Shown here: in pieces, positions 56,034-64,000 of the stretch | Numbering within the stretch: the stretch's first letter is position 1 | Layout of the letters: each line of letters begins with the position of its first letter | Program-made: the position numbers and the translations under genes | The notes under the pieces: generated by a model | Told to the model about the DNA's origin: nothing | Database searches by the model: none | What the model saw: the letters and a program-made list of their open reading frames with translations, nothing else | Source of the DNA: Candidatus Celerinatantimonas neptuna | Lineage (GTDB): Bacteria; Pseudomonadota; Gammaproteobacteria; Enterobacterales; Celerinatantimonadaceae | Direction: 5' to 3' | Assembly: GCA_911810475.1 (NCBI GenBank) | Contig: OU461276.1 | Coordinates: 1,786,001-1,850,000, forward strand | Length of the DNA stretch: 64,000 bases

Positions 56034-56860
56034 ATACTGTCAAACACCGATTCATACCGTTACTTCTGGAGATGAGAAAAGTCAGTTCGATTTTTTGCAT
56101 TTTGTGTGTGCTGGTTGCCATTTTTGGTCCCTGGCTGGCACCGCATAGCGTGGGTGATATTGTCTCAAAACATGTGTTTGCTCCGATGAGCTGGCAATTT
56201 CCTCTCGGGACTGATTTTTTAGGCCGGGATGATCTTAGCCGAATTTTAAATGCGATGCGCTATACCGTTGGGTTGGCACTCACGGCATCGTTGCTGGCGT
56301 CATCTTTTGGAACGATGGTGGCGCTTGGTGTGGCCATGTCTCCCAAATGGCTGGAAGAAGGCATTACACGCCTGGTGGATGCACTGATTTCGATCCCGAG
56401 CAAAATGCTGGCGCTGGTGATTGTGACAGGTTTCGGCGCCTCTGTTGATCTTTTGATTATCACGGCTGTGGTGGGGTATGCCCCGGGGGCGTTTCGGATT
56501 GCTTATAGTATGGCGATGAGCCAGAGCGAGCTGGAATATGTCCAGTCAGCCAGAATCCGTGGTGAGAGTGTCTTGTATATTGCGATAAGAGAGATCCTTC
56601 CCAATATTCTGAATCCGGTTTTGGCTGATTTTGGTTTGCGTTTTGTGTTTATCGTGTTGCTGCTAAGCGGCTTAAGTTTCCTTGGGCTTGGTATTCAGCC
56701 TCCTAATGCCGATCTGGGCTCGCTGGTTCGGGAAAACATTGGCGGGTTAAGTCAGGGGGCCGTGGCCTTGCTGGCACCGGCGATGGCTATCGGTGTGATG
56801 ACGATTGCTGTCAATCTGGTGATCGACAGGATTGCCGAACAACGAAATCAGCAACACTAA
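56030..56860 (+). CDS. ABC transporter permease, DppC/OppC type
   Basis: This 276-residue permease has PLGTDFLGRDDLSRILNAMRYTVGLAL and the EAA loop EYVQSARIRGESVLYIAIREILPNILNPVL. The start at 56030 overlaps the preceding stop. Together with DppB-like protein it forms the channel of the importer. Confidence 0.93.
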   Translation: MNTVKHRFIPLLLEMRKVSSIFCILCVLVAIFGPWLAPHSVGDIVSKHVFAPMSWQFPLGTDFLGRDDLSRILNAMRYTVGLALTASLLASSFGTMVALGVAMSPKWLEEGITRLVDALISIPSKMLALVIVTGFGASVDLLIITAVVGYAPGAFRIAYSMAMSQSELEYVQSARIRGESVLYIAIREILPNILNPVLADFGLRFVFIVLLLSGLSFLGLGIQPPNADLGSLVRENIGGLSQGAVALLAPAMAIGVMTIAVNLVIDRIAEQRNQQH

Positions 56861-56869
56861 GGAGGCACG

Positions 56870-58774
56870 GTGAGTCAATTTATTCAGGTCAAAGGGCTTT
56901 GTATCAGTGCCCGCCAGGAACATGGTGTAAGTGAGATTGTGAAGCAAGTTGATTTTGCTTTAGGAAAAGGTCAGGTACTGGCGTTAATTGGTGAGTCTGG
57001 CTCAGGTAAGACGACGATCGCATTGTCGCTGATGGGGTATACCAAACCAGGTTGCTTTTTTACGGGAGGTGAAGTCTGGTTAGGTGAGGATAATTTACTC
57101 GATGCACCTGCCGATAAGTTGCAGCATTGGCGTGGGCGGCGTGTGACCTATATTGCCCAAAGTGCAGCGGCTGCATTTAATCCCAGTAAGCGGTTGATTG
57201 ATCAGGTCATCGAGTCTGCATTGCTGCATAAGATCGATAGCCGGGGTCAACTGAAAAAGAAAGCGATAGGATTATTCAAAGAACTGGCCTTGCCTGAGCC
57301 GGAAACCATTGGCCAGCGTTATCCTCATGAAGTATCAGGCGGACAGCTGCAGCGGATTATGGCCGCCATGGCACTGATTGTCGAACCTGAACTGGTGATC
57401 TTAGATGAGCCGACGACGGCGCTTGATGTTACCACGCAAGTCGAAGTGTTACAGGTTTTTCGTAAGGTGGTTCAACAGCGCAATGTGACTGCTGTTTATG
57501 TGTCTCATGATCTGGCTGTGGTTGCTCAGGTAGCCGATCATGTGGTGGTTTTAAATCACGGGCAGATCCAGGAAATCAATCCTATCGACAAAGTGATTAC
57601 GGCTCCTGAGCATCCGTATACTCAGGAGTTGATGGATGCGGCAATGCCCCGTCAGGGTAAACGACCGCTTCGTTGTATTAATGATTCAGAAACCGCTGAG
57701 GCTAAAGAGCCGGTGTTATTTGTCCGAAAACTGGTGGCGGGATATGGACCGCGGGACAGTCATGGACTCCCTGCGTTTCCGGTATTAGATGATATTAATT
57801 TCAAGCTGTATCCGGGGCAGGCCATTGGCATCATCGGTGAGTCGGGGTCTGGGAAATCGACCCTCGCTAAAACACTGGTGGGTATGCTACCGGCAGCACT
57901 TGGGTCGGTGAAATACAATGGTGAACTACTGCCCGCCCGTCTGGGGCATCGAAACCGGGCTCAGTGTCAGAAAATACAGCTGGTATTTCAAAGTGCCGAT
58001 ACCGCTTTAAACCCCAAACATACGGTTCGTCAGCTGATTGGCCGACCATTAAAAACCTATTTTAAGCTGCCACGTCAGGCTCGCTCCAAGCGTATTCAGG
58101 AGCTGATCGAATTAGTTCAGCTGCCAGCCGATGTAATTGACCGTAAGCCTTCGGCACTCTCTGGCGGGCAAAAACAACGTGTCAACCTGGCGCGGGCACT
58201 GGCTGCTGAACCCGATATTATTATTTGCGATGAAGTGACCTCGGCATTAGATACCGTGGTAGGGGCTGCAATTTTAGAATTGCTGAATGATCTCAAAGAG
58301 AGGCTCGGATTCGCCTACTTGTTTATCAGCCATGATATGAATAGTGTCAGAGCGCTCTGTGATGATGTCATCGTGCTTTACAAAGGCACACAAGTGCAGT
58401 CATCCCCGGTAGACGATCTTTATCATGGGCCGCTTCATCCTTATACCGCTCTGTTGATGGATTCGATTCCGCAAATGCGCACGGGATGGATTAATGAGCC
58501 GCGCATTGCCGTGCAGGCCGTCTCGATGCCAACAGGCGCTGCAAAGCCGGAAATCTGCGCGTTTGTGGATCGCTGTCCAAAAAAACGTCACGGGACATGC
58601 GATAGGGTCGCCCCCAGTTACCGGACTATTCACCGGCACAGTCAGATCTTGTGCCATCTCCCAGACGACCAACTGCTGACGCTGCAAAGTATGGCTGATT
58701 CAGAAAATGGCCCGAATAGACATTGCCATCTTCATCCGGTCGTTGGGTTCGATATAAAGGAAAATTATGCATGA
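56870..58774 (+). CDS. ABC transporter ATP-binding protein, fused DppD-DppF
   Basis: This 634-residue protein contains two ATPase domains in one chain: Walker A GESGSGKTT at 41-49 with VSGGQLQR near 157, and a second GESGSGKST near 323 with LSGGQKQR near 431. Each ends with the OppD/F C-terminal part. The start is GTG with a strong GGAGG. It energises uptake through the two permeases. Its stop overlaps the next gene by 4 nt. Confidence 0.93.
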   Translation: MSQFIQVKGLCISARQEHGVSEIVKQVDFALGKGQVLALIGESGSGKTTIALSLMGYTKPGCFFTGGEVWLGEDNLLDAPADKLQHWRGRRVTYIAQSAAAAFNPSKRLIDQVIESALLHKIDSRGQLKKKAIGLFKELALPEPETIGQRYPHEVSGGQLQRIMAAMALIVEPELVILDEPTTALDVTTQVEVLQVFRKVVQQRNVTAVYVSHDLAVVAQVADHVVVLNHGQIQEINPIDKVITAPEHPYTQELMDAAMPRQGKRPLRCINDSETAEAKEPVLFVRKLVAGYGPRDSHGLPAFPVLDDINFKLYPGQAIGIIGESGSGKSTLAKTLVGMLPAALGSVKYNGELLPARLGHRNRAQCQKIQLVFQSADTALNPKHTVRQLIGRPLKTYFKLPRQARSKRIQELIELVQLPADVIDRKPSALSGGQKQRVNLARALAAEPDIIICDEVTSALDTVVGAAILELLNDLKERLGFAYLFISHDMNSVRALCDDVIVLYKGTQVQSSPVDDLYHGPLHPYTALLMDSIPQMRTGWINEPRIAVQAVSMPTGAAKPEICAFVDRCPKKRHGTCDRVAPSYRTIHRHSQILCHLPDDQLLTLQSMADSENGPNRHCHLHPVVGFDIKENYA

Positions 58775-59088
58775 AAGGGCGATTTATCCGGCTCGATGAG
58801 CGAGCACGTCAAACCGTCAATCTTTTCATCAATGGCGAACCGGCTGAGGCACTAGAAGGTGATACGGTCATGACGGCGATTTTAAATTATCAGTCGACGC
58901 TTCGTTTGAATGAATTTGGCGATCATCCCCGCAGTGGGTTTTGCCTGATGGGTGCTTGTCAGGATTGTTGGGTCTGGAGTGAATCGGGTCATCGGATCCG
59001 TTCCTGCTCAACTTATGTCAGTGAAGGGATGAAAATTGTAACCGACCAGCCGGAGAGCGTATGGAACGTCCAAGAATTGTCATCATAG
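58771..59088 (+). CDS. (2Fe-2S)-binding small subunit, HcnA/opine-oxidase type
   Basis: This 105-residue ferredoxin-like protein has a cysteine pattern GFCLMGACQDCWVW … IRSCSTYV, matching the small subunit of three-part amino-acid dehydrogenases (HcnA, D-hydroxyproline dehydrogenase, opine oxidases). It is coupled to the ATPase gene (ATGA) and overlaps the next gene by 28 nt. Confidence 0.88.
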   Translation: MKGRFIRLDERARQTVNLFINGEPAEALEGDTVMTAILNYQSTLRLNEFGDHPRSGFCLMGACQDCWVWSESGHRIRSCSTYVSEGMKIVTDQPESVWNVQELSS

Positions 59089-60482
59089 GTGCGGGGCCTG
59101 CTGGCGTTCGTTGTGCAAAGGTTTTGGCAGACCAAGGTCTGCGCCCGGTTGTTATTGATGAACAGCCTCGCAGTGGCGGGCAGATTTATCGTCGCCAGCC
59201 TGAAGGATTTAAACGCAGTTATCGTCATGTCTATGGCAGTGAATATCATAAAGCAAAGCTGCTCCATCAGGCGTTTGACGATTGCCTCGATGATATCGAT
59301 TATTACCCGGATACCAGTGTCTGGGCGGTGCAACATCAGACGCTTTATGCCTATCAGCAGGGAATTCCGGTGACCATTGAGTTTGATTATCTGGTGCTGT
59401 GCACGGGGGCAACGGATCGGGTATTGCCCGTTAAAGGTTGGGAGATGGCTGGGACATATACGCTAGGCGGGGCGCAAATTGCGCTCAAACATCAGGCCTG
59501 CGCGATTGGGCGTCAGGTTGCATTTACCGGGACTGGCCCGCTGCTTTATCTGGTGGCCTGGCAGTATCTCAAAGCCGGTGCAAAAGTGGCCGGTGTCTTT
59601 GACACCGCAGATACCTCAGCACAGATTGGGGCATTTCGTCAGCTGTTGGTTAAGCCCAAGGCGCTATGGCAGGGATTAAAAATGATCGCGTCGTTAAGGC
59701 GTGCCGGAGTCCCTGTTTATAGCGGCATTACACCGCAACAAATCTGTGGTGATGACGGGGTCAGCGGCTTTGATTTGCTTTTGAAAAATGGACAGGCAAA
59801 GCATATCGAATGTGATGCGTTGGCGATGGGTTTTCATATCAAACCTGAGATGCAACTGGCCGATCTGGCTGGATGTGAATTTCATTATGATGTGGCCAGT
59901 GAGCTGTGGCTGCCTGATGTCGATTTATCAGGGCGAACCTCACTTGAGCATGTTTTTAGCGCCGGAGATGGTTGTCGGATACTAGGTGCCGATGCCGCAG
60001 AGGTGTCAGGGCAAATTGCAGCGCTGAGTGTTTTACAGGCGGCTCATCTTGCAACGCCCGGACAGCAACGTCAGCATGCTCGGTTGGTTGCCAGATTAAA
60101 GCGTCTGAAACGTTTTGGCGATGGCATGCAAAAAGCCTTTCCATGGCCTTCTCACCTGATTGATCAACTTCCTGATGATGCGGTGGTGTGTCGCTGCGAA
60201 GCGATATCCAAAGCACAGGTGAAACAGAGTGTTCATGGCAAAGAAGCCACAGAGGTGAATCGTTCCAAATCGTTTAGCCGGGTGGGAATGGGGCGTTGTC
60301 AGGGTCGTTATTGTGCGCATGTCAATGCCCAGCTGATCGCCCGTGAGCGACAGCAGTCGATTGAGATGAGTGGCCGGCAGCGCTCTCAGGCTCCGGTGAA
60401 GCCTATTCCTGTGAATGTGTATGTTCAGTCATCAGTGCATGATGTTTCATCGGCTTCGGATAGTGGAGAAACCTATGAATAG
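59061..60482 (+). CDS. NAD(P)/FAD oxidoreductase, HcnB/OoxA-like subunit
   Basis: This 473-residue protein has two dinucleotide-binding folds: IVIIGAGPAGVRCAKVL at residues 6-22 and VAFTGTGPLLYLVAWQYL near 150. A C-terminal BFD-like 2Fe-2S segment has VCRCEAIS … GMGRCQGRYC. It passes electrons in a complex with the small Fe-S and HcnC-like subunits. It overlaps both neighbours, as expected of subunits. Confidence 0.9.
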   Translation: MERPRIVIIGAGPAGVRCAKVLADQGLRPVVIDEQPRSGGQIYRRQPEGFKRSYRHVYGSEYHKAKLLHQAFDDCLDDIDYYPDTSVWAVQHQTLYAYQQGIPVTIEFDYLVLCTGATDRVLPVKGWEMAGTYTLGGAQIALKHQACAIGRQVAFTGTGPLLYLVAWQYLKAGAKVAGVFDTADTSAQIGAFRQLLVKPKALWQGLKMIASLRRAGVPVYSGITPQQICGDDGVSGFDLLLKNGQAKHIECDALAMGFHIKPEMQLADLAGCEFHYDVASELWLPDVDLSGRTSLEHVFSAGDGCRILGADAAEVSGQIAALSVLQAAHLATPGQQRQHARLVARLKRLKRFGDGMQKAFPWPSHLIDQLPDDAVVCRCEAISKAQVKQSVHGKEATEVNRSKSFSRVGMGRCQGRYCAHVNAQLIARERQQSIEMSGRQRSQAPVKPIPVNVYVQSSVHDVSSASDSGETYE

Positions 60483-61632
60483 TCAAAGTGCTTCGAAATA
60501 TGATGTCATCGTGGTGGGTGGCGGTTTTATGGGCGCATCCAGTGCTTTCTTTTTGGCCAAACGGGGAATGCGGGTTCTGTTGCTGGAGCGTAACCGGGTC
60601 GGTCAGTATGCCAGTGGTGTAAATTTTGGCAATGTCCGCCGTCAGGGCCGCCATTTAAGGCAGCTCGATCTGGCTAATCGTTCTCGGCGTTTGTGGGAAC
60701 AACTGCCTGAATTGATCGATGACGATCTGGAGTTTTTGCCCAGTGGGCATATGCGGATTTGCTATCACGACTCCCAGATTGAAGCGCTTGAGGCGTATGC
60801 CCGCGCACCTGAAGCCGAAGAGCTGGATTTGCAAATTTTAAGTGGTAAAACATTGCGTCAGCGCTTCCCTTATCTTGGCTCGGAGGTCGTTGCTGGTTCC
60901 TATGCCCCGTATGACGGACATGCGAATCCCCGGCTAGCTGCACCGGCGTTTGCCCGGGCGGCAAAGCGTCAGGGGGCGATCATCCGGGAAGGGGTCGAAG
61001 TTAAATTAATCGAAAAAACGACATCGGGATTTCATCTTTGCAGTACAACGGGTGAAACCTTTGCCTGTGAACAGTTATTGATTAGTGCCGGAGCCTGGGG
61101 AAGCCAGCTTTCGAACCAGATGGGCGAGCCGGTTCCTATTTACACCCGTGGGCCGCAAATGAGTGTGACCGAACCCTTACCATACCGGTTTAAAACGGTC
61201 ATCGGCGTGTATTCCTCGATTGAGGAAGAAATTTTATATTTCAGGCAGATTCCCCGGGGCAATATCATCATTGGCGGGTGCCATCGTTCCCTGCCTGATA
61301 TGGAAAAACGAACGGTGCGTTTTGAACCCAAAGCCCTGATTTATCAGATGCAGCAGTTATACCGGGTGGTGCCTGCCATTAGTAATATCAATATCATTCG
61401 AAGCTGGAGTGGTATTGAAAGTTATCTGCCGGATTCTCTGCCGATTATGGGACCCAGTTCGACAACCGATGGGCTTTTTTATGCCTTTGCTTTTTGTGGT
61501 CATGGTTTTCAACTTGGCCCAGCTGTCGGAGATGTGATGGCTGAGCTTATCGCAACTGGAGCAACATCAACGGATATCGGTTTATTTGATATCAAACGCT
61601 TTACCCAACAATTCAGACCCAAAAGTGCTTAA
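60475..61632 (+). CDS. FAD-dependent oxidoreductase, HcnC/OoxB/D-amino-acid-dehydrogenase-like subunit
   Basis: This 385-residue DAO-fold flavoprotein has VIVVGGGFMGASSAFFLAKRG near the start and GIESYLPDSLPIMGPSS…FAFCGHGFQLGPAVG at the end. It is the likely catalytic subunit oxidising the carbon-nitrogen bond. The start at 60475 overlaps the preceding stop by 8 nt and is preferred over an earlier in-frame ATG with no fit to the family. Confidence 0.9.
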   Translation: MNSQSASKYDVIVVGGGFMGASSAFFLAKRGMRVLLLERNRVGQYASGVNFGNVRRQGRHLRQLDLANRSRRLWEQLPELIDDDLEFLPSGHMRICYHDSQIEALEAYARAPEAEELDLQILSGKTLRQRFPYLGSEVVAGSYAPYDGHANPRLAAPAFARAAKRQGAIIREGVEVKLIEKTTSGFHLCSTTGETFACEQLLISAGAWGSQLSNQMGEPVPIYTRGPQMSVTEPLPYRFKTVIGVYSSIEEEILYFRQIPRGNIIIGGCHRSLPDMEKRTVRFEPKALIYQMQQLYRVVPAISNINIIRSWSGIESYLPDSLPIMGPSSTTDGLFYAFAFCGHGFQLGPAVGDVMAELIATGATSTDIGLFDIKRFTQQFRPKSA

Positions 61633-61636
61633 TGTT

Positions 61637-62794
61637 ATGGATACCAAAGAACTATTGAAACGTTTAATTTCATATCCGACGGTTTCATCTGAATCCAATC
61701 TGGAGCTGATTGCGTATGTACGGGATTTACTGAAAAACCACGGGATAGATTCTCAGCTGGTATTTAATGCATCAGAAACTAAGGCTGCGTTGTTTGCATC
61801 TGTTGGTCCGGCCAGCCGGCCTGGCATTTTATTGTCAGGGCATACCGATGTGGTACCGGTTAAAGGCCAGACGTGGGATAGCGATCCATTTATGGCAATA
61901 GAGCAGGATCAACGCATCTATGGCCGGGGCAGTTGTGATATGAAAGGCTTCATTGCCTGCGCCATTCACGTGTTACTTGAGTATGCTGCCCAACCGCTCA
62001 AGCGACCGGTTCATCTGGCTCTCAGTTACGATGAAGAGCTTGGATGTCTGGGGGTTAAAGATCTGTTGATGCAGCTTCAGCAGCTTCAATGCGAGCCCTA
62101 TTTGTGCATTGTCGGTGAGCCAACCTCGATGGATATAGCAACCGGGCATAAGGGTAAAACATCTTACCGGGCGCACTGCCATGGTGATGCGGCTCACTCT
62201 TCACTGGCTCCTTTACATACCAATGCGGTGTATTTGGCCTGCGATATGATCGCGAAATTACGGGCGTTGCAAAACCATCTGATGGAAAAAGGAGCCCGTG
62301 ATCCCAACTATGATGTTCCTTTTTCAACCGTTCATGTCGGGACAATTGACGGTGGCAGTGCACTAAATATTGTGCCCCAGGACTGTCAGTTTGAGTTCGA
62401 GATCCGGCATTTGCCAGGTGATGATATTCAAGGTTATCTTCAGAGCTGGTTTGAACAGGCCCGTGCTTTAATTGCTGCGGCCCGCAAGGCGCACCCGGAT
62501 ACGGCTGCATCGGTCTCATTTGAGTGTTTGACCGATTATCCGGGGCTGGATACGCCAGCTGATCATCGCTCGGTTCAACAGCTGGCCTCGCTTTCATCGT
62601 CTTCAAAGAGGCTGGTTAAAGTGGCTTTTGGGAGTGAAGGGGGTTTGTTTGCTGAATATCTGTCTGCTCCGGTGGTCGTGTGTGGCCCGGGCTCCATCGC
62701 ACAAGCCCATCAGCCGAATGAATTTGTCGCACTGGATCAGCTTGAACAGTGCGGTGCGCTATTAAACCAACTTGTCCGGTCTAGCTGTCTTTAA
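61637..62794 (+). CDS. acetylornithine deacetylase-like M20 metallopeptidase
   Basis: This 385-residue amidohydrolase has the metal motif LLSGHTDVVPV, RGSCDMKGFIA, DEELGCLGVKDLL and AHQPNEFVALDQ. It looks like ArgE, but sits in a catabolic operon, not with arg genes, so it may cleave an N-acyl group or amide from the imported compound. It starts 4 nt after the preceding gene. Confidence 0.86.
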   Translation: MDTKELLKRLISYPTVSSESNLELIAYVRDLLKNHGIDSQLVFNASETKAALFASVGPASRPGILLSGHTDVVPVKGQTWDSDPFMAIEQDQRIYGRGSCDMKGFIACAIHVLLEYAAQPLKRPVHLALSYDEELGCLGVKDLLMQLQQLQCEPYLCIVGEPTSMDIATGHKGKTSYRAHCHGDAAHSSLAPLHTNAVYLACDMIAKLRALQNHLMEKGARDPNYDVPFSTVHVGTIDGGSALNIVPQDCQFEFEIRHLPGDDIQGYLQSWFEQARALIAAARKAHPDTAASVSFECLTDYPGLDTPADHRSVQQLASLSSSSKRLVKVAFGSEGGLFAEYLSAPVVVCGPGSIAQAHQPNEFVALDQLEQCGALLNQLVRSSCL

Positions 62795-62804
62795 CGGAGT
62801 CATT

Positions 62805-64000
62805 ATGATCAATGCATCATTACAGCAACAGTTAACGAACCCATCGCTATTGTCTGATCAGGCATTTATTGGCGGCCATGGGTGTTTATCTTACGATCAG
62901 TGCGAAATCGATGTGCTGAATCCATCCAATGGACAGGTGATTGCCAGCGTTCCGGATTTGAGTGATGTTCAGGTCGAAGAGTCTATTCAAATTGCAGAGC
63001 AGGCCTGGCTGCTCTGGAGAAACGTTGCTGCAACTGAGCGCTCTGATGTCCTGATGAAATGGTATCAGCTAATGCTCGACAATCAGGATGATCTGGCGTT
63101 AATTATGACTTGGGAACAGGGTAAACCTCTGGCTGAAGCAAAAGGAGAAATTGTCTATGCAGCCAGCTTTATTAAATGGTTTGCGCAGGAAGCGCGCCGG
63201 ATTACAGGGGATACATTAGCGAATCCATCAGCCGACCGGCGTCTGATGACCATCAAGCAGCCTGTCGGGGTTTGTGCTGCGATCACGCCCTGGAATTTTC
63301 CGGCAGCTATGATTACCCGAAAATGTGCCCCGGCGATTGCGGCAGGCTGTTCTATTATCGTGAAACCGGCTGATTTAACCCCGCTTTCGGCCCTGGCTCT
63401 TGGGGGGTTATCGCGCGAAGCCGGTATGCCTGATGGCCTGTTTAATGTGATTACCGGCGATGCGCCGCGAGTCGGTAAAATATTGACGGAAAGTGAGGTG
63501 GTCAGAAAAATCACCTTTACCGGCTCAACACGAGTGGGCAGCTTATTGATGGCGCAAAGTGCTCCGACGGTAAAAGGGTTAAGCCTTGAGTTAGGTGGTA
63601 ATGCACCTTTTATCGTCTTTGAAGATGCAGATATTGATCAGGCGGTTGATGCGCTGATGACCAGTAAATTTCGCAATGCCGGGCAAACCTGCGTATGTGC
63701 GAACCGCGTACTGGTTCACGATGCGCTCTACGATGAATTCTCTAAAGCATTGCAGGCTTCAGTTGCCAGATTAAACGTTGGTGACGGGCTTGAAGAGGGT
63801 GTCACGATTGGTCCGTTGATTAATTCAGCCGCTGTTCAAAAAGTGAAGCGTCATATCGACGATGCGCTGGCTAAAGGCGCAAAAATCATTCTGGGTGAGA
63901 TCCCGGATCGTGATTCACAGTTTGTGACGCCAACTATTTTGGGTGATGTCACAACAGATATGGTTGTGGCACAGGAAGAGACGTTTGGTCCGGTGGCTCC
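62805..64000 (+). CDS. NAD(P)-dependent aldehyde dehydrogenase, succinate-semialdehyde type (partial, runs off the window)
   Basis: The first 398 or so residues are visible and the frame is open at the right edge. Motifs: ITPWNFPAAMITRKCAPAIAAGCSIIVKPADLTP, ITFTGSTRVG, the catalytic glutamate in SLELGGNAPFIVF and the catalytic cysteine in FRNAGQTCVCANRV. Closest to GabD-type enzymes that oxidise succinate semialdehyde or similar omega-semialdehydes. CGGAG precedes the ATG. It would convert the aldehyde made by the flavoproteins to an acid. Confidence 0.9.
   Translation, partial: MINASLQQQLTNPSLLSDQAFIGGHGCLSYDQCEIDVLNPSNGQVIASVPDLSDVQVEESIQIAEQAWLLWRNVAATERSDVLMKWYQLMLDNQDDLALIMTWEQGKPLAEAKGEIVYAASFIKWFAQEARRITGDTLANPSADRRLMTIKQPVGVCAAITPWNFPAAMITRKCAPAIAAGCSIIVKPADLTPLSALALGGLSREAGMPDGLFNVITGDAPRVGKILTESEVVRKITFTGSTRVGSLLMAQSAPTVKGLSLELGGNAPFIVFEDADIDQAVDALMTSKFRNAGQTCVCANRVLVHDALYDEFSKALQASVARLNVGDGLEEGVTIGPLINSAAVQKVKRHIDDALAKGAKIILGEIPDRDSQFVTPTILGDVTTDMVVAQEETFGPVA

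Overview
The window looks like chromosomal DNA of a marine-type fermentative gammaproteobacterium. The gene order yicC - rph - pyrE - slmA - dut - coaBC - radC - rpmB - rpmG - mutM - coaD - waaA/waaF - hldD at 15.9-37.2 kb follows the well-known E. coli order, with local insertions. The genus cannot be named from sequence alone.

Layout. (1) 0-7.5 kb: a type III-B CRISPR-Cas (Cmr) operon: the 3' end of a probable cmr1, cas10/cmr2 without an HD domain, cmr3, cmr4, cmr5 and cmr6. A PD-(D/E)XK nuclease-like protein follows, then a short CRISPR array whose 28-nt repeats and 32-nt spacers are of type I-F character. A second, heavily decayed leader and array lies about 0.4 kb further on. (2) 7.6-15.8 kb: accessory genes (a PTS EIIBC, a secreted protein, an aldo/keto reductase, an outer-membrane barrel protein) and three broken genes (an MFS transporter, a MerR-methyltransferase, and an integrase lying at the 3' end of yicC). 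(3) 15.9-39.4 kb: the conserved backbone and an LPS inner-core cluster. It is interrupted between pyrE and slmA by a tandem array of four very small, near-identical secreted-peptide genes with Fur-box-like sites, plus relatives of them, and by an MscS channel. (4) 39.5-47.5 kb: a candidate structured RNA, a YhiN-type flavoprotein, and an AT-rich accessory stretch. That stretch holds a Phd/YefM-ParE-type toxin-antitoxin pair, a lone secreted peptide, a dead nitroreductase, an MBL-fold hydrolase and a frameshifted Sll1717-type P-loop ATPase. (5) 47.5-64 kb: a LysR/DHA2 efflux pair, two gene remnants (an amidohydrolase and an ABC permease), and a long co-directional operon. The operon encodes a HAD protein, an amine-oxidase-like flavoprotein, a Tat-exported ABC binding protein with its permeases and a double ATPase, a three-subunit HcnABC/opine-oxidase-like dehydrogenase, an ArgE-like deacylase and an aldehyde dehydrogenase (cut by the window end). 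It reads as uptake and stepwise oxidation of an opine-like or N-substituted amino compound.

The two parts most worth follow-up are the tandem secreted-peptide family at 18.5-20.1 kb, which matches no family I know, and the Cmr operon that appears to use type I-F-style crRNAs and carries its own PD-(D/E)XK protein.
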